From Hellea sp964472905 (GTDB lineage: Bacteria > Pseudomonadota > Alphaproteobacteria > Caulobacterales > Maricaulaceae), in assembly GCA_964472905.1 (NCBI GenBank), contig CAYYMI010000002.1, positions 12,927 to 76,926 of the forward strand: 64,000 bases of DNA, given 5' to 3'. Both the position numbers and the translations under genes were made by a program. The notes beneath the pieces are model-generated. The model was not told where the DNA came from. It did no database searches and saw only the letters and a list, made by a program, of their open reading frames with translations. Below are positions 8,708-16,913 of the stretch, in pieces. Numbering within the stretch: the first letter of the stretch is position 1; each line of letters starts with the position of its first letter.

Positions 8708-9586
8708 ATGACCCAACTCCCGCCTCTTCCCCCAACTGTTATCGAGCCTATAGTGCGCCGCGCCTTGGATGAAGATTTTGGCAATAGTGGGGATTTAACA
8801 GCTAGCCTGCTAGTTCCTGCTACGGCCAAGGGGAAATTGATGATGCGCGCCCGTGAAGAGGGCGTGATTGCTGGGATGCAAGCCGCCGAAATGACTTATG
8901 CCATGGTCGACCCTGCCGTCAGATTTATCGTGCAAAAAGATGACGGCGCCAAAGTCAAGGCAGGCGACATCATTGCAACCGTTAATGGCCCCTCTCGCGC
9001 CCTATTATCGGCAGAACGTGTGGCGCTCAATTTCCTCGGACGTATGTCGGGTATTGCCAGCTTGACCGCGCAATATGTTAAAGCGGTGAAAGGCTGCAAG
9101 GGTCATGAATATCCTGTCCGTATCGCGGCGACGCGGAAAACCACGCCGGGTCTACGCGCCATTGAGAAACAAGCCGTTCTGGCGGGCGGCGGCTTTACCC
9201 ACCGCGAGAGCCTAGCCGCAGCGATCATGATTAAGGACAACCATATCGCGCTGGCGGGCGGGGTCGATAAAGCCCTGAGCGTCATTGCCAAAAATGCCGA
9301 TCATATGGCGCGGGTCAGTGTCGAAGTCGACACGCTCGTTCAGTTGAAAAAGGTTTTAAAATATTCACCCGATGTTGTGCTGCTTGATAATATGAACGCC
9401 GCAACCTTAACCAAGGCTGTGGCCATTGTTGACGGATTTGGAGGCCACAGACCTGTCCTAGAAGCCTCAGGCGGTGTGAATTTGGAGACTGTTAAAGGTC
9501 TTGCCGAAACAGGGATTGATGTGATTTCAATTGGCGGTCTGACCCATAGCGCGCCTAATTTCGACATCGGCATGGACGCGGCTTAA
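8708..9586 (+). CDS. nadC: nicotinate-nucleotide pyrophosphorylase (quinolinate phosphoribosyltransferase)
   Basis: NadC converts quinolinate and PRPP to nicotinate mononucleotide, completing the branch begun by NadB and NadA. The 292-residue type II phosphoribosyltransferase shows the quinolinate-binding segment RKTTPGLRAIEKQAV, then GGGFTHR, IKDNHI, VEVDTL, LLDNM and SIGGLTHS, all characteristic of the family. It is separated from nadB by the AT-rich lipoprotein gene and faces gloB across nine bases. Confidence 0.96.
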   Translation: MTQLPPLPPTVIEPIVRRALDEDFGNSGDLTASLLVPATAKGKLMMRAREEGVIAGMQAAEMTYAMVDPAVRFIVQKDDGAKVKAGDIIATVNGPSRALLSAERVALNFLGRMSGIASLTAQYVKAVKGCKGHEYPVRIAATRKTTPGLRAIEKQAVLAGGGFTHRESLAAAIMIKDNHIALAGGVDKALSVIAKNADHMARVSVEVDTLVQLKKVLKYSPDVVLLDNMNAATLTKAVAIVDGFGGHRPVLEASGGVNLETVKGLAETGIDVISIGGLTHSAPNFDIGMDAA

Positions 9587-9595
9587 GTCCTGCGC

Positions 9596-10336
9596 TTAAA
9601 AACTGTCTTTTGCCGCTCTGATTTCACCAAGGCGCGCGGCTGTCGGTGCGCGCATAAAGGGGTTTGTTTTCTTTTCCATCGCCACTGTGGTTGGGACTGT
9701 CGGTACACCTTTTTCGCGTAAGACTTTCGCCTCTTTCACATAATCTAATAAATCTTGATTATCCGGCTCGACGGTTATGGCAAAACGGGCATTAGAGAGC
9801 GTATATTCATGGGCACAATAGAGCTTCGTCTCATCAGGTAATTTCGCGATAGCCGCCATTGAGCCATGCATATCAGCCGGGCTACCTTCAAAGAGACGCC
9901 CGCACCCCAAAACAAAAATCGTATCCCCGACAAAGGCTGCCCCCGCGCCGTTATGAGCATCTGGCACATGATAAATGATGTGGTCTTGCGTATGGCCTGG
10001 GGTGAAAATTACATCGACTTTATGCGCGCCAAACATGAAATGGTCGCCGCCCGACACGCCTTTGTCTAGCCCGGGAATACGGCCTTTAATCTGATCAGGC
10101 CCTGTAATCGTCAGGCCATGATTTTGCTTCAAGGTCAGATTACCGCCCGTATGATCAGGGTGATGATGGGTGTTCCAGATTTGAGTGAGCGTCCAGCCGC
10201 GCTCTAAGCAAGCTGCCTCGATTTTAGAAACTTCAGGCGTATCAATGGCCGCTGTTTCGCCGCTGATAGGGTCGTGTATTAACAGGCCATAATTGTCTGA
10301 CAGACACGGGAAAAGGGCTATTTCAAGACCGCGCAT
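9596..10336 (-). CDS. gloB: hydroxyacylglutathione hydrolase (glyoxalase II)
   Basis: Glyoxalase II hydrolyses S-lactoylglutathione to lactate and glutathione, ending methylglyoxal detoxification. The 246-residue protein has the metallo-beta-lactamase motif THHHPDHTGG at residues 56-65, the second metal motif HTQDHI, FVGDTIF and CAHEYTLSNARF, all typical of GloB. It is slightly shorter than average (about 255). It lies five bases downstream of the 1012-residue coiled-coil gene, so it may be read from that transcript. Confidence 0.93.
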   Translation of the reverse strand: MRGLEIALFPCLSDNYGLLIHDPISGETAAIDTPEVSKIEAACLERGWTLTQIWNTHHHPDHTGGNLTLKQNHGLTITGPDQIKGRIPGLDKGVSGGDHFMFGAHKVDVIFTPGHTQDHIIYHVPDAHNGAGAAFVGDTIFVLGCGRLFEGSPADMHGSMAAIAKLPDETKLYCAHEYTLSNARFAITVEPDNQDLLDYVKEAKVLREKGVPTVPTTVAMEKKTNPFMRAPTAARLGEIRAAKDSF

Positions 10337-10341
10337 TTAGT

Positions 10342-13300
10342 CTAGCCTGCCTTGAAGACGATACGCTGCGTGCGAGCTAATGATGGGACCGCATCACCAT
10401 TGATTGTTTTCGGCGTAAATTTTTGGCCTTTGACGGCAGTGATAGCCGCTTTTTCAAAGGCATCATTAAAACGGCCGGAATGATCGTTTGAGACTATCCG
10501 CGTATTCACAACCTTACCCGCGGCATCAATATCATAAGCCACAACTATCTTCGCATCGACATAGTAGTTTCTGCTGGCCGCTATTTTAGGATAGCTGGCT
10601 CTCGCGGCTTTCGTTCTCTTGGCGTCGACAACAACATCTTTTACGAGTTCAGTTACTGGCGGGACGGCTGCATCAGAGGGAGTCACCGCGTTATTGGGTA
10701 TGACATCCAGCACGGCTGAGGATGTTGGAGCCGTGATGAGCGGCGCTATCGCCTCTTGAATAATTGGGGCATCGCTATAGGTTTGTGCCGCTCCCAAGCT
10801 CTCCGTGACCACAGGCTGTGTCGGAACTGCTTGTTGAGTATCAAAAATAATAGCATTTACTATGGGCGCTGCCTGATCAATAGACACATTATTTACGGGT
10901 TTTAAGGGCGCAAATTTAAGAGCGGATTTTTGTTGCGCTTCAGCATTCAGAATAGCCGTCAAAAACTTGCCGGTTATCCGCCCATTTTTGGGCAATCCAT
11001 AAAGCTCTTTAAATGTTTCAATAGCCGCTATGGTTTCAGGCGTCTGTTGCCCATTCAGGCTCCCGGTATAAAACCCTAAAGAGCTCAGCTGTTTTTGAAT
11101 CCGCGTTGTTAATTCAGGATAGTTTTTGGGTGTTTTGGGTTTAAGGGAGGTCTTTTTTACAGAGGGTTTTACGGCCGCAGGCTTTGCGGCAATGTCTATA
11201 GCAGCTATTTTCATAGCTGGTTTAGTTGGGGCATTTTCCACCGATAATCCTGTCAAAGTCAAATTAGGCACGGAAATATCGACTTCGGCCAGTTTAGGGA
11301 TTTCTGATTGAGACGCAGCTTCTGTCTTAAGCTCAGAAAGCGTTTCAGATATAACGGCCGTAGGCGCTTTCGTCTCTGCCGTCACACGCGCCACTTTTGT
11401 TGAGGCTGGAGACTTTATTAAAGCTGGAGACGAGGTCTTGACGGTCAGGGTTTGGGGCGTTTTCGACTGACTAGCCCAATAACCCCCACCGAGTAGAGCT
11501 GCGCCGCCTAGAAGAGCTCCAATAGTCAAAAGGCTTTTACGATGACGGCTTAAAAAGCTTTGAGTTTCAACGGCTGGCGCGGCAATGATATCCTCATGAT
11601 CAAGCTCTAAATCTAGGTCTATTTCTAACGCAGCTTCATCATCTAAGACATCGGTCAATATTTCGCTTGGTACGTTCTCTGTTGGTGTGTCCGTGAGTGA
11701 TACGTCCTCGACAACGCTGATATCATCATCAAGGCTGGCATCCTCAATATCGATAGTTAATTCCGCGTCTTTACGTTTTAAAAAGCTTCGTTTAGCGCGC
11801 CTGAATAGTCCAGATGAAGTGTCATCATCTGCCATCTCAGATACATCTATCTCATTGTTATTTTTGTTGTTTTTTTGAAAAAAACGCGTTTCTGGGTCTG
11901 CCTCCGGAATTGAATGAGGATCACCGCCCGCTTCAAGATGCATAATAGCACCTTGATGGGTTGATTGACGCTCTTGGCAATCTTCGACAGCTTGTTGCGT
12001 CGCTTCAATTTCAATACGGCTTGTCTGAAGCGTTTCTGTCAGAGTGGTTATGTGGGTCTCTAATCTCTCTATATCTAAAGTTTTTTGCGATAAATCTGCT
12101 TGAGACGTCTCAAATTTTGACTTTAATTTTTGGGTCTTCACCGTTGTTTGATTGACGATCTCGGTTTGACTATCCACATCAACAGATAGAGATTTCAAGG
12201 TCTCTAGAATTTTATCTTTTTCCAGACGCGCAGTGTCTAAAAGATTACGCTTTTCTTCAGCCCGCGCAGCGGCCATCTCGGCTTCTCTCTGCGCCGTCAA
12301 ATAATCTGATTCAATCACAGACAAACGATCGCTAAGCCCGTCGCGTTCCGCCGATAAAGACTCCGATTTCATCTGCAAACCGCTGAGCTCGGATGTCAGC
12401 GCCTCAAGTTTTGACACTGTTCTCTCAAAGGAGGTCCGAGAGACATCAACGCGCTTAGCCATATCGTCCAAATCCTCGGTCAGCGAGGTTATCATCCCTG
12501 ATTGCTCTGATTTTTGAAGCTCAAGCGCCTCAGCGTCAGATTTCAGAGCTTTCAAACGCGTTTCAAGACGGTTTTCTTCATCTTGGGCGATATCCAAAGC
12601 TGTCACATAGCGCTCTAACGCCGCCTTTCGCTCAGCCTCTAACCGAGCCTTTTCTTCGCGCTTTCTCGCCTCTTCGATACGGCGAGCCTCTTCGGCAAGA
12701 CGCGCTTCCTCTGCCCGGCGTTCCTCTTCAACCCGGCGAAGCTCATCCTGTTTGAGCCGCTCGGCCTCTTCAAAAGCTTTGGCGGCCCGTTCCATTTCCG
12801 CTATACGCTCGGCTTCCATCTTAAGCGCTACTTCGGCTTCGCGGGCGGCCTCTAGGGCCTTGCGCTGGGCCTCTTCTTTGGCAGCTGTTGCCGCTTCCAT
12901 TTTCGCTTTGTAGTTTTGGGCTGCTCTGTCAGCGTCTTCAACGCGCCGCTCAGCTTCAGACTTGGTCGTGTCAGCTTCGATAGATTTAGAAGGCTTAAAT
13001 CGTGCCAAAAACCCGCCCGCCAAAGATTTTGGCGCTGGCGTCAGATCCGCGACTGGACGTGTTTGAAAATGACTCGCTTCCCAAGTAATTTCTTGCGTTA
13101 GGTCAAGCTCAGAGCATTTTAAGACAAGTTTATCGCCAGATTTCAGAGTTTTCGAGAATTCGGCGGGGATATCAATTTCAGTTTTACCGCCCTGAGACCG
13201 GCAATCCAGTAAGGTTATTTTCTGTTTTTCTGTCCATCCGACCGGAGACAACCACTCGGTTTCATTGCGGCAAAGACTGATCAAGAGCTGACTGTTTTCA

Positions 13301-13380
13301 CACATCTGGTCAATGACCAGAACACTTGCGCCCAGATTTTCGCTTGTTATTTCATTAATTGTTTTACCTTGAATGCCCAC
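10342..13380 (-). CDS. giant bitopic protein: coiled coil, single TM, PG-binding-like and TonB C-terminal domain
   Basis: This 1012-residue protein has an unusual order of parts. Residues 1-110 form a beta-rich unknown domain with several Cys. About 145-510 is a long Ala/Glu/Arg-rich coiled coil, followed by an acidic region. One transmembrane helix lies near 613-637 (SLLTIGALLGGAALLGGGYW), then an Ala/Pro/Lys linker, a peptidoglycan-binding-type repeat near 757-812 (QLSSLGFYTGSLNGQQTPET), and a TonB-type C-terminal domain near 928-1012. The first 600 residues should be cytoplasmic and the rest periplasmic. The GTG start follows AGGGAG. No exbB/exbD is adjacent. A structural link between cytoplasm and cell wall is inference. 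Confidence 0.75.
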   Translation of the reverse strand: MGIQGKTINEITSENLGASVLVIDQMCENSQLLISLCRNETEWLSPVGWTEKQKITLLDCRSQGGKTEIDIPAEFSKTLKSGDKLVLKCSELDLTQEITWEASHFQTRPVADLTPAPKSLAGGFLARFKPSKSIEADTTKSEAERRVEDADRAAQNYKAKMEAATAAKEEAQRKALEAAREAEVALKMEAERIAEMERAAKAFEEAERLKQDELRRVEEERRAEEARLAEEARRIEEARKREEKARLEAERKAALERYVTALDIAQDEENRLETRLKALKSDAEALELQKSEQSGMITSLTEDLDDMAKRVDVSRTSFERTVSKLEALTSELSGLQMKSESLSAERDGLSDRLSVIESDYLTAQREAEMAAARAEEKRNLLDTARLEKDKILETLKSLSVDVDSQTEIVNQTTVKTQKLKSKFETSQADLSQKTLDIERLETHITTLTETLQTSRIEIEATQQAVEDCQERQSTHQGAIMHLEAGGDPHSIPEADPETRFFQKNNKNNNEIDVSEMADDDTSSGLFRRAKRSFLKRKDAELTIDIEDASLDDDISVVEDVSLTDTPTENVPSEILTDVLDDEAALEIDLDLELDHEDIIAAPAVETQSFLSRHRKSLLTIGALLGGAALLGGGYWASQSKTPQTLTVKTSSPALIKSPASTKVARVTAETKAPTAVISETLSELKTEAASQSEIPKLAEVDISVPNLTLTGLSVENAPTKPAMKIAAIDIAAKPAAVKPSVKKTSLKPKTPKNYPELTTRIQKQLSSLGFYTGSLNGQQTPETIAAIETFKELYGLPKNGRITGKFLTAILNAEAQQKSALKFAPLKPVNNVSIDQAAPIVNAIIFDTQQAVPTQPVVTESLGAAQTYSDAPIIQEAIAPLITAPTSSAVLDVIPNNAVTPSDAAVPPVTELVKDVVVDAKRTKAARASYPKIAASRNYYVDAKIVVAYDIDAAGKVVNTRIVSNDHSGRFNDAFEKAAITAVKGQKFTPKTINGDAVPSLARTQRIVFKAG

Positions 13381-13453
13381 GCCGCTCTCCCTCTAAGAAT
13401 GGAGATACTCAACACGGACTCTTTATATAGGCGCAAGGTCAAGACAGGTAATC

Positions 13454-13480
13454 TGTGGATAAGGTCGCGTCTCATCCACA
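13454..13480. promoter_or_regulatory. pair of inverted DnaA-box-like sites upstream of the coiled-coil/TonB gene
   Basis: TGTGGATAA at 13454-13462 is the exact reverse complement of the consensus DnaA box TTATCCACA. TCATCCACA at 13472-13480 matches it at eight of nine positions in opposite orientation. The pair sits about 75-100 bases upstream of the GTG at 13380, close to the AT-rich TTTATATAG (about 13420-13428) that could be a -10 region. Binding of DnaA is inferred from the motif alone. Confidence 0.45.
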
Positions 13481-13562
13481 AGAATTCTATCAAAGCGCAA
13501 ACAATACGCTTACCAAGGGTAACTTCAGCTTTGAATCACCTTAATTTAGGGGTACTGCTTGC

Positions 13563-14345
13563 TTACCTTAAAGTTAAGTCTGATATGCGTAAATTCATAT
13601 TCTGCGAGATATCAATTCCCAGAGCTTTAAGGCCAACATTCATAGACATGGTCTCCGTATACCGCAGACCATTAGGCGCAGGCGCACAGCTTTGCTGGAT
13701 TTCCATAGAATTTATTTTTGCGATAACCTTAACTCTCATGGGGCGTGTCATCCAAATTTTGAACTGTTTAAGCTGTCCTTCAGGCTTTGAAAGAATAAAT
13801 TCGCCGTCTAGGCGCTCCATCATTTTTTCCATCATTTTTCGTTCGCTATTGGAAATCTCTTGATCTTCATCAGAATCCATCATGATTTTTGCCATGGACT
13901 GTAAGTCAGGACGGATAGTCGCTTCAGTCTGTGTTTGAGAGACAACCGAAAAATCATCTAATGATAGATCATCTTCGCCAGATAGGCCTTCACACCAAAA
14001 TTCCTCTGAAAAATCTTCAACGCTCACATCCGGATCGCGAATTTCATCCAAAAGGGCCTTGAAATCATCGCTGAAATCATCGCTGGAAGCTGATATCAAG
14101 ACCCCTCTTTTCTCCCCTGTTTCAGCCGGATTAATGCGTAATTGGGCTGTAAAGGGGGGCTTAATGTCATCATCTCCTTCTTGACCTGACATCGTCACAG
14201 CAAGTGTATAATTATAAGGATTGACCTTGGGTAATTCTACGGGAGGGCTCTCACTTTGTCGTTGTAAAATAGACATGATGTCTTCGGCTTGAACCGACGT
14301 CGGACAGGATAGGGCAAGAATAAGACAGACGGCTAGTTTTCTCAT
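13563..14345 (-). CDS. secreted protein of unknown function
   Basis: The 260-residue product begins MRKLAVCLILALSCPTSVQA, a clear Sec signal peptide with cleavage after AQA-type VQA. AGGAG six bases before the ATG at 14345 decides this start over one seven codons upstream. The mature protein is acidic (SSDDFSDDFKALLDEIRDPD, then SGEDDLSLDD) and ends in beta-rich sequence. I recognise no family. It lies between the coiled-coil/TonB gene and ymdB on the same strand, with a 182-base gap on its 3' side, and probably acts in the periplasm. Confidence 0.7.
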   Translation of the reverse strand: MRKLAVCLILALSCPTSVQAEDIMSILQRQSESPPVELPKVNPYNYTLAVTMSGQEGDDDIKPPFTAQLRINPAETGEKRGVLISASSDDFSDDFKALLDEIRDPDVSVEDFSEEFWCEGLSGEDDLSLDDFSVVSQTQTEATIRPDLQSMAKIMMDSDEDQEISNSERKMMEKMMERLDGEFILSKPEGQLKQFKIWMTRPMRVKVIAKINSMEIQQSCAPAPNGLRYTETMSMNVGLKALGIDISQNMNLRISDLTLR

Positions 14346-14423
14346 GAATACTCCTAAGTCCCACAATTTGAGGTCTTAGTCTAAATTATCAAGTTAAAAG
14401 CCAGCCATGAAAATTACCAAAAA

Positions 14424-15239
14424 TTACACTATCGGAACCGTTTTTGAGAGCTGCCCGCCAAGACGAATAGGCTCTGCGCGTATGGCTAGGCCCGTTTTAT
14501 TGTCGGTTTCTACAAAAAGCCCTGACAATGTCCCCTCACCAGCCGCAGGCGAAAACCTTCCTTGGCGCATACGGGTGGTAAAACGGTTAAGCGGCTCTTC
14601 TTTATCCATACCTATCACGGAATTATAATCCCCGCACATACCCGCATCTGTCTGATAGGCGGTTCCGCCCGGCCAAATACGGGTGTCTGAGGTCGGGACG
14701 TGCTGATGCGTGCCGACCACAAGACTCGCGCGTCCATCACAAAAAACGCCCATAGCTTGTTTTTCAGAGGTCGCTTCAGCGTGAATGTCAACAATAACAG
14801 CATCCGCAACATCTCCGAGCGGCGCCGCGGATAATTCACGCTCGACGGCCTGAAACGGATCATCCAGCGCGTCCATAAAGACACGGCCCAGCACATTAAT
14901 CACCAAAAGCCGATAATTACCAATTTCATAAAGGCCTGCCCCGCGGCCCGTGACCGTATTGGGCGGATAATTACACGGGCGCAAAAGACGCGTTTCATTT
15001 TCGATGACGCTTATGCCTTGAGGGTTATCAAAGCTGTGATTACCCAGGGTTAAAACATCGGCGCCAGCGCCGTAAAGCTCATCCGCTGTCGCGCGGGTAA
15101 TCCCAAAACCGCCAGCAGCGTTTTCCGCATTGATCACAACGGCGTCTAAGCCAAGGTCGCTCTTAAGTCTTGGAAGATGCGTTGTTACCGCTTTGCGGCC
15201 AGCCCGGCCAACAACATCTCCAAAAAACGCCAATTTCAT
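14424..15239 (-). CDS. ymdB: YmdB-family metallophosphoesterase
   Basis: This 271-residue calcineurin-like phosphoesterase shows the dimetal motifs FGDVVGRAGR, NAENAAGG, LGNHSFDN, DIHAEATSEK and GTHQHVPTSDTRI. In Bacillus, YmdB is a 2',3'-cyclic nucleotide phosphodiesterase affecting biofilm and motility decisions; the alphaproteobacterial role is not known to me. It directly follows the 5-formyltetrahydrofolate cyclo-ligase gene (no gap), an order that is common in alphaproteobacteria. Confidence 0.9.
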   Translation of the reverse strand: MKLAFFGDVVGRAGRKAVTTHLPRLKSDLGLDAVVINAENAAGGFGITRATADELYGAGADVLTLGNHSFDNPQGISVIENETRLLRPCNYPPNTVTGRGAGLYEIGNYRLLVINVLGRVFMDALDDPFQAVERELSAAPLGDVADAVIVDIHAEATSEKQAMGVFCDGRASLVVGTHQHVPTSDTRIWPGGTAYQTDAGMCGDYNSVIGMDKEEPLNRFTTRMRQGRFSPAAGEGTLSGLFVETDNKTGLAIRAEPIRLGGQLSKTVPIV

Positions 15240-15800
15240 CTAAAATGCCTTAAAAAATTGCTCTGTTAAAATACCATCTAACTTATGATCATACTTATCA
15301 GTCGGTAACGTCGCCGCTTCTTGCGCAGCATAGGCGACGCCGCAAGCAAAAACGTCTTTTTTGGCTTTTAAGGCTTGTAAGGTTCGGTCATAAAATCCGC
15401 CGCCATAACCCAACCGCTCACCATGTTGCGTAAAGGCCAACAAAGGCACCAAGACGACAGACGGCAAGACCTCAGGCTGTTCAGCAAAAGGCTCTCTTGT
15501 ATTATAAGGGCCCGCCTTTAATTTATGGGTCGGTTTCCAGCGCCTGAAGGTGAGAGGATATCCTTTGCGCGGCGTCGTCGGGAGTGCCAAAGCATGAGCC
15601 GCCTCATGACACGCACCAAGCAAAGGGCGAATATCCAGCTCCCCGGGAAGCGGCCAATACCCGCCAATAATCGCGCCTCTAAATTTTACAGCCGGAAAAT
15701 GCTCAATCAACGCAATCCCGCTATCAGGCTTATGAGCGAAAGCGCGTTTTTGTTTCGCCTGCAATCTAGCGCGGGTTTTTTGAAAGGTAACAGTATTCAT
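15240..15800 (-). CDS. ygfA: 5-formyltetrahydrofolate cyclo-ligase
   Basis: The enzyme converts 5-formyl-THF to 5,10-methenyl-THF using ATP. The 186-residue product shows the family's GYWPLPGELDIRPLL, the ATP-binding LVPLLAFTQHGERLGYGGGFYDR and a C-terminal HKLDGILTE. I placed the start at the ATG at 15800 (MNTVTFQKTRARLQAKQ); the open frame runs on to 15947 but would then read through the 3' part of the 6S RNA. Position just downstream of 6S RNA matches E. coli and other proteobacteria, where the gene is cotranscribed with the RNA. Confidence 0.92.
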   Translation of the reverse strand: MNTVTFQKTRARLQAKQKRAFAHKPDSGIALIEHFPAVKFRGAIIGGYWPLPGELDIRPLLGACHEAAHALALPTTPRKGYPLTFRRWKPTHKLKAGPYNTREPFAEQPEVLPSVVLVPLLAFTQHGERLGYGGGFYDRTLQALKAKKDVFACGVAYAAQEAATLPTDKYDHKLDGILTEQFFKAF

Positions 15801-15919
15801 CGGATCAATTTTTAAATTAACGCGGGTTGGGTTGGTTAGCAGAAATTGGCCATTCGGATCAATTTCAGCATAGGCAACCCGCAAACAAATGTGACGGCCC
15901 CACTTGGTCCGTGGAAGCT

Positions 15920-16076
15920 TAAGAATCCAACATGAACCAAGGTTCAAGTGGGCGCCGGAAGTAAACAGACCACGATCTGCACAGAGCCAGCTCCCGAGGA
16001 GTTATTTAAGGTCCGGTGAATTAGTGCCGCGCACGAAACCCGCAGTAACCGTCAACCGTTATGTGGAGGCTTCTGC
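15920..16076 (-). ncRNA. ssrS: 6S RNA
   Basis: On the minus strand, between zapA and the cyclo-ligase gene as in most proteobacteria, lies a segment with 6S features. An interrupted closing stem pairs GAAGCCTCCACAT (5' side, about 16061-16073) with ATGTTGGATTCTT (3' side, about 15921-15933). CTCCTCGGGAGCTGGCTCT belongs to the central region as I remember it from alphaproteobacterial 6S RNAs. The 3' arm carries CACTTGAACCTTGGTTCA, like the E. coli 3' hairpin. The RNA binds sigma-70 RNA polymerase as an open-promoter mimic. End positions are accurate to perhaps 10 bases. Confidence 0.85.
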
Positions 16077-16090
16077 GTAAAGGTGCAAGT

Positions 16091-16459
16091 TTATTCGGCA
16101 TCCCCTGATAACCGAGCCGCGAGGCGTTCAATGCGTTCAGCCGCGCTTACGAGACTATCGGATGCCTTAGCTTCGGAGCGCGTTGCCGCCTTAAGCGCTA
16201 AGGCGCTTTCCTTTTTTAAATCAAGAACGCGTTTATCGACTTCTTTATCGACAGAATGGTTCATCTCTTCAAGCTCATCAAGCATTGTAATGCCCGCCAT
16301 AACCATGAGACGCAAATCGCCAATTTGGCCGAATTGATCCGCCATATTATTAACGCGGTCATCCAGTTTCTGTCCCAAACGCATCAAGCGTTCTTCTTCA
16401 CCGTCTTCACATCCAAGGGCATATTTGCGGCCATTAATATTGATACTGACTTTCGCCAT
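16091..16459 (-). CDS. zapA: cell division protein ZapA
   Basis: ZapA binds and cross-links FtsZ filaments at the division site. The 122-residue protein starts with the ZapA globular domain (VSININGRKYALGCEDGEEE, then LDDRVNN) and continues as a coiled coil for dimer/tetramer assembly. It is slightly longer than E. coli ZapA (109). The gene lies four bases after zauP and just upstream of 6S RNA, the classic arrangement. Confidence 0.93.
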   Translation of the reverse strand: MAKVSININGRKYALGCEDGEEERLMRLGQKLDDRVNNMADQFGQIGDLRLMVMAGITMLDELEEMNHSVDKEVDKRVLDLKKESALALKAATRSEAKASDSLVSAAERIERLAARLSGDAE

Positions 16460-16462
16460 GGG

Positions 16463-16759
16463 TTAGTCCTCCCCCAAAGCTTCGCGAACTTGACGGATGA
16501 CCCGGTCAAGCTCGGCCGTTGTTTCATCGGCCAATAGATTGAATTCTTTTTCTCGGGCGGCAAAACTTTCACTCTTGGCTTTCGCCTCATCGAGCTGCGA
16601 GGCCAAAGCGGCCCGGTCCTCAGAGAGTGTTGCTGTCTCTTTGGCTACGGCCTCTAAAACACTGACGCGCTCCAGTAATGGGTCTAGGGCCCCTTCGAGC
16701 GATCGTAGGGCATTTTGCAGACGATCAGCCGCCATTTTCATGTCAGCGCTGTCATTCAT
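16463..16759 (-). CDS. zauP: ZauP-like coiled-coil division protein (DUF4164-type)
   Basis: The 98-residue protein is almost entirely heptad-rich coiled coil (LQNALRSLEGALDPLLERV through REKEFNLLADETTAELDRVI) with no membrane segment. In Caulobacter the gene immediately upstream of zapA encodes ZauP, which pairs with ZapA to focus the Z-ring. The position, size and coiled-coil content here match, although sequence identity could not be tested. It is tightly linked to zapA (3-base gap), so the two are made together. Confidence 0.8.
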   Translation of the reverse strand: MNDSADMKMAADRLQNALRSLEGALDPLLERVSVLEAVAKETATLSEDRAALASQLDEAKAKSESFAAREKEFNLLADETTAELDRVIRQVREALGED

Positions 16760-16913
16760 AGTTAACCTCGAATCTCACTTTTCTTACCTTAGAATGGCCC
16801 AGCATTAATTGTTTTGCAACAAGAGTATAGTAGGCTTGACTTGAATTGTCCCGCGCGTCATGGCGTGCGGGATTTAACCTATTAAATAGACGCCCAAGGG
16901 CGTGGAGTATTAA

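Noticed and set aside
13381..13562. A replication origin, because of two DnaA boxes
   Set aside because: Only two boxes, no AT-rich unwinding region and no dnaA, hemE, parAB or gidA genes nearby; a promoter role is more likely.
15801..15947. A longer N-terminus for the 5-formyltetrahydrofolate cyclo-ligase
   Set aside because: The extension does not look like the family and its start falls in the 6S RNA; the ATG at 15800 gives the normal length.
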